NCBI GenBank assembly: GCA_902363835.1
Contig: CABJBM010000021.1
Coordinates: forward strand, 1 to 64,000
DNA: 64,000 nucleotides
Direction: 5' to 3'
DNA from: Lachnospiraceae bacterium
GTDB taxonomy: Bacteria > Bacillota > Clostridia > Lachnospirales > Lachnospiraceae
Shown: in pieces, positions 8,068 to 15,400 of the stretch
Numbering within the stretch: position 1 is the first letter of the stretch
How the letters are laid out: each line of letters opens with the position of its first letter
Made by a program: the position numbers and the translations under genes
Notes under the pieces: model-generated
What the model was told of the DNA's origin: nothing
The model's database searches: none
What the model saw: only the letters and a program-made list of their open reading frames with translations

Positions 8068-9693
8068 ATGTACCGAATTATTATTATAGACGATGAGCCG
8101 CTGATACTGGCCGGCATCGCTTCCCTGATCATATGGGAAAATTATGAATGCACCATCATCGGAAAGGCAACTAACGGCCCTTCCGCCTTTGACATGATCA
8201 TGGAGCTTCATCCGGATATCGTCATAACAGATATCCGGATGCCCGTGCTGAACGGATTGGATCTGGTGGAAAAATGCAAGGAAAATGGCTGTACCTTTGC
8301 TTTTATCGTATTGACAAACTTAGAAGAATTCCATTTGGTGAAAAAGGCCCTTTCACTGGGGGCCTCCGACTATCTGGTGAAAATCGATTTGAATGAAGAA
8401 GCCCTTGTTGCCGCTTTGGAGAGGGCCAAGGAATCCTGCGACCTGCTTGTCAATAAGCAGAACCGGCTGGCGGACGGTCAGCTAAAAAACAATCAGGAGG
8501 ACTTAGCAAAGACGACGTTTCGCCGCCTTTTCCTTTCCCAGGAGGAAGTCCCTGACATCCCCGGTGAACTTGTGGACCAGTATCCGGCTCCCTTTGTCAT
8601 CCTGTTTTCTTTAAACCCCATTCATATAGACTTTGAAACAGGAGGAGAAACCTATGACTTACATTCTGTCAGCAGGCAGCTGATCGATATCTTAGGCGGA
8701 ATCGCAGCAAGGTTTTTCTTTCATTATACGGTCCTGGAATACAGGCAGGATACCTTTCTCATGACAGCTTCCTTAAAAAAAGAGGAAGCTTATTCCCAAA
8801 GCCTTATAAGGGACTTCTGCCAAAAGTTCAGCGTTGCTTTAAAAACTTATTTCGAGCTTTCCGCTGTTTATGGGGTCAGCAGGGCAAAGGAAAATATTTC
8901 AGAGCTTCCGGATGCATTTTCCGAAGCCTTGACAGCACTGGAATATTACTACTTTGACTCTTCCTCCCAGGTGGTGTTTTACCAGGGGCAATCCTCCCAT
9001 TTCAGCCAGGCAAAGAAATTCAACATCAATGTATTTAAAAAAGAACTGTCCGCTTATATCAGTCAGAACGACAGTGAAAAGCTGGCTCTCATCTTTGAGG
9101 ACATTATTACCCTGTTCCGGGAAAACAGGCCCCGCAAGGAACAGGCCGCCAGCGCCTGTATCAACATTTACACCTATCTCTATTCATTTTTTGAAACAGG
9201 GGATGACAGCTACCAGGAGATCTTTCCCTATACCATCAACATTGCTGAGCAGCTGAATCATTTTAACAGCCTGGAGGATATCCTGGAATGGCTGAGAAGT
9301 TTCTGCCAGAAGCTTTGCCGGCTTTTGGAGGACCGGAAATCCACCCGTTCCGACAAACTGGTGGACTTAGCAAGAAGCTATATCAAGGAACATTACATGG
9401 AAAAACTGACTCTGGCCGATGTTGCGGAAGCCTTAAACATAAGCTCCGGCCATTTGAGCAATACCTTTAAAAAGCTGACAGGAACCACCCTGTCCGATTA
9501 TATTGCCCAGGTGAAGATACAGCACGCCATGGAGCTTATTGATACCCACCAATACCTGATGTACGAAATCTCTGATAAACTGGGGTTTGATAACCCCTAT
9601 TATTTCAGCAAGGTATTTAAAAAGGTTACGGGCATATCACCACGAGAACACGAAAACCGGATCACCTATCCGTTAACAGATGAAGGGAATTAA
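8068..9693 (+). CDS. YesN-type response regulator with AraC DNA-binding domain
   Basis: A 541-residue regulator. The receiver domain (residues 1-120) has the acidic pair Asp9/Glu10 region (IIIDDEP), phospho-acceptor Asp55 in VITDIRMP and the conserved Lys104. A long middle region of unclear fold follows, then two AraC-type helix-turn-helices from about residue 440 to 535 (DVAEALNISSGHLSNTFKKL, ISDKLGFDNPYYFSKVFKK). It pairs with the upstream sensor kinase and probably activates the divergent transporter-hydrolase operon. The AAAGGGG ribosome site lies rather far (about 12 bp) from the ATG. Confidence 0.93.
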   Translation: MYRIIIIDDEPLILAGIASLIIWENYECTIIGKATNGPSAFDMIMELHPDIVITDIRMPVLNGLDLVEKCKENGCTFAFIVLTNLEEFHLVKKALSLGASDYLVKIDLNEEALVAALERAKESCDLLVNKQNRLADGQLKNNQEDLAKTTFRRLFLSQEEVPDIPGELVDQYPAPFVILFSLNPIHIDFETGGETYDLHSVSRQLIDILGGIAARFFFHYTVLEYRQDTFLMTASLKKEEAYSQSLIRDFCQKFSVALKTYFELSAVYGVSRAKENISELPDAFSEALTALEYYYFDSSSQVVFYQGQSSHFSQAKKFNINVFKKELSAYISQNDSEKLALIFEDIITLFRENRPRKEQAASACINIYTYLYSFFETGDDSYQEIFPYTINIAEQLNHFNSLEDILEWLRSFCQKLCRLLEDRKSTRSDKLVDLARSYIKEHYMEKLTLADVAEALNISSGHLSNTFKKLTGTTLSDYIAQVKIQHAMELIDTHQYLMYEISDKLGFDNPYYFSKVFKKVTGISPREHENRITYPLTDEGN

Positions 9694-9697
9694 ATCT

Positions 9698-10810
9698 ATG
9701 CCTCCAATTAATCTTTTGATCAAACCAGCCTCCGGCATGTGCAACATGAAATGCGATTATTGCTTTTACCATGATATTACGGAAAAGAGAACGCAAAGCT
9801 CTTACGGCTTCATGTCGGAGGAAACTTTAAAAAACGTCATTAAAAAAGCCCTGGATTACGCGGACACAGCCTGTACTATCGGCTTTCAGGGAGGAGAACC
9901 TACCCTGGCCGGCCTTCCTTTTTTTGAACAGGCCGTAAAGTTTTCTAAGGAATATAATAATAAACATCTGGAGATACATTTTGCTCTTCAGACTAACGGC
10001 TATAACTTAGGCCCGGAATGGGCGGAATTCTTTGCCAGAGAGCATTTTCTGGTGGGCATCTCCATAGATGGGACCATACATACCCATGATGCTTACCGAA
10101 AAGGTGGGAACGGCAGCGCCACATTTTTAAATATCATGAAAACAGTGGACAACTTTAACCGGTACGGTGTGGAATATAACATCCTCACTGTATTAAACCG
10201 GAGAACCGCTTCTTCCATTGGAAAAATATACCAGTATTACAAGAAGATGGGCTTTCGGTATCTCCAGTTCATCCCCTGCCTGGATCCCCTTGATACTCCC
10301 TCAGGAGCCATGGAATATTCCCTGACACCGGAATTATACGGGCAATTCCTGTGCGACCTGTTTGACTTGTGGTATGAAGATCTAACTGCGGGAAAAGAGA
10401 TCTATATCCGCCAGTTTTATAATTATCTCTCTATTATATTGACCGGAAATGCAGAATCCTGTGACATGAACGGTTTTTGCAGCATCCAAAACGTCATCGA
10501 AGCCGACGGCCAGGTATATCCTTGTGACTTCTTTGTTCTGGACCAATACAAACTTGGTAATTTAAACAATGCCGATTTTGATGATATAAATAAAAAAAGA
10601 ATGGAAACCGACTTTCTTTCTTCCCAAAAAGCGCCTGACAGCCAGTGCCAGGCCTGCTCATACTTTTCCCTGTGCAGAGGTGGCTGCTACCGCCACCGCA
10701 TCATGTCCCCGGAAGAAACCTGCCGCAATTATTTCTGCAGATCCTATCAGATGTTTTTTGACCATTGCCTTCCAAGGCTTATGCAGATTGCTGGTAAACT
10801 CAGCCGCTAA
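9698..10810 (+). CDS. Anaerobic sulfatase-maturating enzyme (radical SAM, anSME)
   Basis: A 370-residue radical SAM enzyme that oxidises the sulfatase active-site Cys (or Ser) to formylglycine. The radical SAM motif CNMKCDYC gives Cys15, Cys19 and Cys22. The SPASM-type C-terminus has Cys255, Cys261, Cys276, Cys317, Cys320, Cys326, Cys330 and Cys347 for two further Fe-S clusters. The Asp277 after Cys276 is the catalytic base known for this family. Apart from the last cysteine, this numbering equals that of the C. perfringens enzyme as I recall it. I place the start at 9698 (MPPINLLIKP) because that N-terminus is family-typical and a GAAGGG site precedes it. A start at 9680 would overlap the regulator gene. 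Its client is very likely the sulfatase at 83-1468, whose Cys51 motif it would modify. Confidence 0.95.
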   Translation: MPPINLLIKPASGMCNMKCDYCFYHDITEKRTQSSYGFMSEETLKNVIKKALDYADTACTIGFQGGEPTLAGLPFFEQAVKFSKEYNNKHLEIHFALQTNGYNLGPEWAEFFAREHFLVGISIDGTIHTHDAYRKGGNGSATFLNIMKTVDNFNRYGVEYNILTVLNRRTASSIGKIYQYYKKMGFRYLQFIPCLDPLDTPSGAMEYSLTPELYGQFLCDLFDLWYEDLTAGKEIYIRQFYNYLSIILTGNAESCDMNGFCSIQNVIEADGQVYPCDFFVLDQYKLGNLNNADFDDINKKRMETDFLSSQKAPDSQCQACSYFSLCRGGCYRHRIMSPEETCRNYFCRSYQMFFDHCLPRLMQIAGKLSR

Positions 10811-10917
10811 TGATAACATGAAACGGTAAAATATATTGATTTGGTCTATATATTTAAATGAAAATCTCTTATAATGAATTTCTGTCTGCTTAAATCGGGA
10901 TTTAGGAGGTAATTTAT

Positions 10918-11415
10918 ATGATAAGACATGCAGAAATGCAGGATCTGCCTGCAATTTTAAGAATATACGAAATTGCAAGGAAATTCATGGCTGATAATGG
11001 AAATGCATCGCAGTGGGGAAACACTTTCCCTCCTGTAGAAATGCTTGAAGAGGATATTAAGAATAAGCAGTTATATGTTTATACAAATGAGAACGAGATA
11101 CATGGTGTATTTGCCTTTCTCCTGGGAGATGATCCTACTTACAGCCATATAGAAAATGGCTCCTGGATATCTGACACAGACTACGCAGCCATTCATCGTG
11201 TGGCCAGTGACGGAGCAGAAAAAGGCATACTTGCAAAATGCATGGACTATTGTAAAAAACAGAGCTCTCATCTTAGAATAGACACTCATGAAAAGAACGA
11301 GATCATGCAACATCTGATTCAAAAAAATGGGTTTGTGAAATGCGGGACCATATATGTGAAAGACGGAAGTCCAAGAATCGCATTTGAATATCTGGAACAG
11401 GATAGCGCTTCATAG
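10918..11415 (+). CDS. GNAT-family N-acetyltransferase
   Basis: A 165-residue protein of the Gcn5-related acetyltransferase fold, about the full family length. The N-terminus MIRHAEMQDLPAILRIYEIA is the usual beta1-alpha1 of the fold. IHRVASDGAEKGILAKCM carries the acetyl-CoA-binding region in a weak form, and LIQKNGFVKCGTI is the typical C-terminal 'neighbour' helix-strand. An AGGAGG site sits 7 bp upstream. It follows the maturase by 107 bp and precedes a strong terminator, so it may belong to the same plus-strand unit. The acceptor is unknown; acetylation of an amino sugar is possible given the context but is not shown. Confidence 0.8.
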   Translation: MIRHAEMQDLPAILRIYEIARKFMADNGNASQWGNTFPPVEMLEEDIKNKQLYVYTNENEIHGVFAFLLGDDPTYSHIENGSWISDTDYAAIHRVASDGAEKGILAKCMDYCKKQSSHLRIDTHEKNEIMQHLIQKNGFVKCGTIYVKDGSPRIAFEYLEQDSAS

Positions 11416-11416
11416 G

Positions 11417-11453
11417 CTGATAAAAGCACGGGATTTTACCGTGCTTTTATCAG
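11417..11453. terminator. Strong bidirectional-type hairpin terminator
   Basis: A perfect 15-bp stem (CTGATAAAAGCACGG paired with CCGTGCTTTTATCAG) around a 7-base loop begins one base after the acetyltransferase stop codon. The arms themselves carry A-run and T-run, as in a Rho-independent terminator. Confidence 0.85.
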
Positions 11454-11672
11454 TGTTAATATTCTATATGCGACATTCATTTTATGTTAAATGCTATTTT
11501 TCAATTTAGATGCCGTATAAGTAATTTGGCAAACAAAACGAATACAAAACAGTAAGAGCAGTGGTTTTGTATAGAGGCTAAATGTAGTTCCAAAATCTGG
11601 GTAATGTATTATTAGAACAAATCTTGGCATTGTTAAGCCATTACTAAATGCTGTACACTTTAATTGTAAGCA

Positions 11673-11682
11673 AACGGCCGTT
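11673..11682. promoter_or_regulatory. Palindrome AACGGCCGTT upstream of the next gene
   Basis: A perfect 10-bp palindrome within a longer near-palindrome (GCAAACGGCCGTTGC), about 30 bp before the start codon at 11713. It may be an operator. The rest of the gap from 11454 to 11712 is AT-rich and holds no clear promoter or gene. Confidence 0.3.
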
Positions 11683-11712
11683 GCTTAACATTATCCGAAG
11701 GGTGGATTTATA

Positions 11713-12756
11713 ATGAAAACGACAAACGAAAAACTGATTGAATGGGCAGTAAACAAAATTAAGAAAGAATACAAAGACGATGTATGCCTGCTCATAGGCG
11801 GCAGCAGGTTGATGCTTGAAAAGGACTGTGATGGAGAAGGCCTTGGCTGCTTTGACTTTTATGTTCCGGCAAATGAAAATGCAAACAGTCTGGCAAAAAC
11901 CTTTATAGTCAATGGCATCGGTTATGACCTTTATCCGCGGACCTGGGAGCGGCTGGAAAAAATGGCGGATTTGGATGACTATAATACGACCTTAATGGAG
12001 TACCAAATTCTTTATTACCGCACAGAAGAAGATAAACAACGTTTTCTCTCATTGCGGAAAAAACTATATGAAAACCTGCAAAACCCTGAGTTTATATTCA
12101 AAAAAGCGCTTGAAAGGCTCAGTGTCGCAATGGAGATTTATCAAACAATGATGTTTGAGGAGAAGCTTGGCAAGGTGCGGATGGCCGCTGGATTTATAGC
12201 TGATTACCTGTCTGTTGCCGTGGCATTTACAAATCAGACATTTTTCAGAAAAAGCCAGATAGAGCAAATCGAAGAGCTTTCTTCTTTGCCGTTTATTCCG
12301 GAAAGCTTTATTGAGTATTACAAGGGAATTATCAATGCTGTTACCATTGATGAACTCAAAAAACTGAGCCATCAAATGATTTCTTCAACTCGCAAATTTC
12401 TGACTGCACGAAAAACGAAAAATTCCGGCATTGTGGCTGCTGATTTTCAAAATTTGGCGGATTGGTATCAAGAGCTATGCTACACTTGGAGGCGGATTTA
12501 CCATGCGTGTGATATCAACGATGTGCCAAGAGCATTTATTTGGGGCTGCATGCTGCAGCACGAGCTGGATATTATGAAAGAAGAATATGGTCTTGATGAA
12601 ATGGACTTATTCGGCCCTTACAATGCAACAGATTTAATGCCATTTTGCAAAAATGCTGAAAGGCTGGAGAAATACATCGTGGAAGAACTGCAAAAGCATG
12701 GTGTAAAGCTTGATTCTTATGTAACTGCAGAAGATTTTATAGCGAAAAATTCATAG
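11713..12756 (+). CDS. Unrecognised protein with nucleotidyltransferase-like N-terminus
   Basis: A 347-residue soluble protein that I do not recognise as a named family. The N-terminal part has LLIGGSRLMLEKDC followed by LGCFDFYVP. This resembles the GGS plus acidic strand pattern of the nucleotidyltransferase fold, though a canonical DxD is not clear. The C-terminal two thirds are helix-rich with many charged residues and aromatic clusters (YHACDINDVPRAFIWGC). A GGGTGG-type ribosome site precedes the start. The CD3324-like gene follows 17 bp later, so the two are likely cotranscribed. Function unknown; transfer of a nucleotide to a small molecule or RNA is possible. Confidence 0.6.
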   Translation: MKTTNEKLIEWAVNKIKKEYKDDVCLLIGGSRLMLEKDCDGEGLGCFDFYVPANENANSLAKTFIVNGIGYDLYPRTWERLEKMADLDDYNTTLMEYQILYYRTEEDKQRFLSLRKKLYENLQNPEFIFKKALERLSVAMEIYQTMMFEEKLGKVRMAAGFIADYLSVAVAFTNQTFFRKSQIEQIEELSSLPFIPESFIEYYKGIINAVTIDELKKLSHQMISSTRKFLTARKTKNSGIVAADFQNLADWYQELCYTWRRIYHACDINDVPRAFIWGCMLQHELDIMKEEYGLDEMDLFGPYNATDLMPFCKNAERLEKYIVEELQKHGVKLDSYVTAEDFIAKNS

Positions 12757-12773
12757 AAAACGGAGGTCGTTCC

Positions 12774-13031
12774 ATGAGATATAAAAACGCCTCTGACATA
12801 TTGCCCGACGAGCTTCTGCGCGAGTTGCAAAAGTATATTTCCGGCGAAGCGTTATATGTTCCGTCAGACAAGAAAAGGAAAGAATGGGGCGACGGTTCCG
12901 GGGCAAGGGCATTCTATAAGCAAAGAAATGAAGAAATCCAATTCAAATTTTTTCACCAAGTAAGCATAGAACAGCTTGCCAAGGAATATTGCCTTTCCAC
13001 AGAAACAATCCGCAAAATCGTTTATAAATAA
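12774..13031 (+). CDS. CD3324-family / Mor-like small DNA-binding protein
   Basis: An 85-residue protein. The N-terminal block (ILPDELLRELQKYISGEALYVP) and the C-terminal helix-turn-helix (SIEQLAKEYCLSTETIRKIVY) match the small CD3324 family, related to Mor transcription activators. Between them lies a basic stretch (KKRKEWGDGSGARAFYKQRN). It has an ACGGAGG site and lies 17 bp downstream of the unrecognised gene, forming a two-gene unit. Probably a DNA-binding regulator, but its target is unknown. Confidence 0.8.
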   Translation: MRYKNASDILPDELLRELQKYISGEALYVPSDKKRKEWGDGSGARAFYKQRNEEIQFKFFHQVSIEQLAKEYCLSTETIRKIVYK

Positions 13032-13142
13032 TATGACACCAAATAAACATTTTAAACATTATGGGCGCATTACCTAACCCCTTTGTTTGATCGTGTATTC
13101 ACCAACTTTTGAAATCTTTTAAAAAATCAATTATAAAATCCA

Positions 13143-13177
13143 ATGGCTTCTTGATTTTTTGTTAATCAAGAAGCCAT
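13143..13177. terminator. Hairpin between convergent genes
   Basis: A 14-bp perfect stem (ATGGCTTCTTGATT paired with AATCAAGAAGCCAT) lies between the end of the plus-strand CD3324-family gene and the end of minus-strand ilvA. It is likely a shared terminator, although T-runs beyond the stem are weak on both sides. Confidence 0.7.
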
Positions 13178-13221
13178 AATTTAACAATCTGAAAAGCCTG
13201 GTAACATCCCGTGCTTTTATT

Positions 13222-14445
13222 TTATTCCCCATAAGTCCCTTTTGATTTCACCAGTTTTGGCCGGTATCCGGACTCCGTAAGGGCAGCCATAATGGTATTC
13301 TTATGCTCTGTTCCAAATGCCTCCAGGGTAATACGAAGCTCCACTGCCGCATTCCGGTTAATGCTGATAAACTGGTTGTGTTCCAGGCGGATGACATTAC
13401 CCTGCTCTTTTGCAAGAAGTGCAGATACCTTGGCAAGCTCTCCTGGTTTATCCGGAAGAAGAATGGATACGGTAAAGATACGGTCTCTCAGGATCAGACC
13501 GTGCTGAACAATAGATGCCATGGTAATTACATCCATATTTCCTCCGCTTAATATAGAGACCACCTTTTTATTTTCCACGTTCATGTGCTTTAAAGCCGCA
13601 ACTGTTAAAAGTCCGGAATTTTCCACGATCATCTTATGGTTTTCTACCATGTCCAGAAATGCCACTATCAGCTCAGAGTCTTCAATGGTGATGATATCAT
13701 CTACATTTTCCTGAATGTAAGGGAAAAGTTTGTCTCCCGGGCATTTTACTGCCGTGCCATCGGCGATGGTGTTGACTCCCGCCAGTTCCACCACCTTTCC
13801 CTGGCGAATGGATTCCTGCATGCAGTTGGCGCCTGCCGGTTCCACACCAATGATCTTGATCTTGGGATTTAACATTTTTGCTAAAACGGAAACTCCGGTG
13901 CACAAGCCGCCGCCGCCGATTGGAACCAGAATGTAATCAACCGTGGGAAGCTCTTTCACGATTTCCATTGCAATGGTTCCCTGTCCGGCAGCCACATCCA
14001 GATCATTAAAGGGATGAACAAAGGTCAGCCCTCTTTCCTCCACAAGCTTGTTGGCATAATCACATGCCTCATCAAATACATCTCCCTCCAGTATCACCTC
14101 TGCGCCATAGCTTTTGGTGCGGTTAACCTTCATCAGGGGCGTTGTTGTTGGCATGACGATTGTGGCCGAAATTCCTGCCAGCTTTGCCGCATAGGCGACA
14201 CCCTGGGCATGGTTTCCTGCAGAAGCGGTAATAAGGCCCTTTGCCTTCTCCTCCTGGGAAAGGGTACTGATTTTATAATAAGCTCCCCTCACCTTGTAAG
14301 CACCGGTATACTGCATATTCTCCGGCTTGAGATATACCCTATTGCCGGTCTGGTTGGAATAATACTCACTGTATATCAGCTTCGTTTCCAGGATAACCTT
14401 GCTAACCACTTCTGACGCTTCTTCAAACTTTTCCAATGTCAACAT
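13222..14445 (-). CDS. Threonine ammonia-lyase (threonine dehydratase)
   Basis: A 407-residue PLP enzyme that converts threonine to 2-oxobutanoate and ammonia. The catalytic Lys lies in the TGAYKVRGAYYKI motif, followed by SAGNHAQGVAYAAKLAG and the phosphate-binding GGGGLCTGV loop. A C-terminal ACT-like domain (about residues 325-400; LLPDKPGELAKVSALLAKEQ) suggests allosteric control. It begins 2 bp after the ftsY stop codon, so it is translationally tied to the secretion/cell-division operon, an unexpected place. Both biosynthetic (isoleucine) and catabolic roles fit. The single C-terminal ACT domain and length near 400 are closer to the short clostridial form than to the long E. coli IlvA. 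Confidence 0.92.
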   Translation of the reverse strand: MLTLEKFEEASEVVSKVILETKLIYSEYYSNQTGNRVYLKPENMQYTGAYKVRGAYYKISTLSQEEKAKGLITASAGNHAQGVAYAAKLAGISATIVMPTTTPLMKVNRTKSYGAEVILEGDVFDEACDYANKLVEERGLTFVHPFNDLDVAAGQGTIAMEIVKELPTVDYILVPIGGGGLCTGVSVLAKMLNPKIKIIGVEPAGANCMQESIRQGKVVELAGVNTIADGTAVKCPGDKLFPYIQENVDDIITIEDSELIVAFLDMVENHKMIVENSGLLTVAALKHMNVENKKVVSILSGGNMDVITMASIVQHGLILRDRIFTVSILLPDKPGELAKVSALLAKEQGNVIRLEHNQFISINRNAAVELRITLEAFGTEHKNTIMAALTESGYRPKLVKSKGTYGE

Positions 14446-14447
14446 AT

Positions 14448-15389
14448 TTACGCCTCTTCTTTCTCTTCTACGTGAAACAATGCGCTTACAAATTCTTTTG
14501 CATTGAATTTCTGCAGGTCATCAATTTTCTCTCCTACCCCAATGTATTTGACCGGAATCCCCAGCTCCGACTGAATAGCCACTGCGATTCCCCCTTTTGC
14601 GGTTCCATCCAGCTTTGTCAGGATGATTCCTGTAATATCGGCAACTTCCATAAACTGCTTTGCCTGGACAAGAGCATTCTGTCCCGTGGTTCCGTCCAGC
14701 ACCACCAGGGTCTCCCGGTAGGCCTCCGGATATTCCTTGTCAATGATCCGGTTGATCTTTTTAAGCTCTTCCATCAGGTTTTTCTTATTATGAAGGCGGC
14801 CTGCAGTATCGCAGATCAAAATATCCGCATGTCTGGATTTTGCCGCTGCTACCGCATCATAAACAACTGCCGCAGGATCAGAACCTTCCTGCTGGGCGAT
14901 GATGTCCACTCCGGCTCTTTTTGCCCACTCGCTTAACTGCTCAATGGCTGCCGCACGGAAGGTGTCTGCCGCAGCAACGATGACCTTTTTTCCGTCATCC
15001 TTCATCTGCCCGGCCAGCTTGCCCACTGATGTGGTCTTTCCCACTCCATTTACGCCAATGACCAAAAGAACGGACCGTTGTTTTTCAAATTCATAGGCAT
15101 TTTCCCCCAGATCCATCTGTGTCATAATACTATCCATGAGAAGCTGTTTGCATTCCAACGGGTCCTTGATATTCTGTTCCTTTACTTTTCTTCTCAAATC
15201 CTCCATGATGGACATGGTCGTCTGGATACCCAGATCTCCCATAATCAGGATCTCTTCAATCTCTTCATAAAACTCATCATCAATGGCTGAAAATCCGCTG
15301 AATATGGAATCCACGCCTGCGATAATATTATCCCTTGTCTTCTGCAGTCCAGCAACCAGCTTCCCAAAGAATCCCTTTTTCTCGCCCAT
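14448..15389 (-). CDS. Signal recognition particle receptor FtsY
   Basis: A 313-residue SRP-receptor GTPase that docks the Ffh-ribosome complex at the membrane. The short N-terminal region is typical of Firmicutes. It is followed by the N domain and the G domain with P-loop [32 protein letters not shown] (G3), [10 protein letters not shown] (G4) and the closing [12 protein letters not shown]. It lies 11 bp after smc, in the order rnc-smc-ftsY seen widely in Firmicutes. Confidence 0.97.
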   Translation of the reverse strand: MGEKKGFFGKLVAGLQKTRDNIIAGVDSIFSGFSAIDDEFYEEIEEILIMGDLGIQTTMSIMEDLRRKVKEQNIKDPLECKQLLMDSIMTQMDLGENAYEFEKQRSVLLVIGVNGVGKTTSVGKLAGQMKDDGKKVIVAAADTFRAAAIEQLSEWAKRAGVDIIAQQEGSDPAAVVYDAVAAAKSRHADILICDTAGRLHNKKNLMEELKKINRIIDKEYPEAYRETLVVLDGTTGQNALVQAKQFMEVADITGIILTKLDGTAKGGIAVAIQSELGIPVKYIGVGEKIDDLQKFNAKEFVSALFHVEEKEEA

Positions 15390-15400
15390 AGTCGGCCTCC

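Noticed and set aside
10658..10978. 106-residue minus-strand open frame across the maturase end
   Set aside because: Overlaps the conserved cysteine-rich C-terminus of the maturase and the start of the acetyltransferase, both certain on the plus strand.
14014..14415. 133-residue plus-strand open frame
   Set aside because: It lies wholly inside ilvA on the opposite strand, where the PLP-enzyme motifs are clear. It has no family resemblance.
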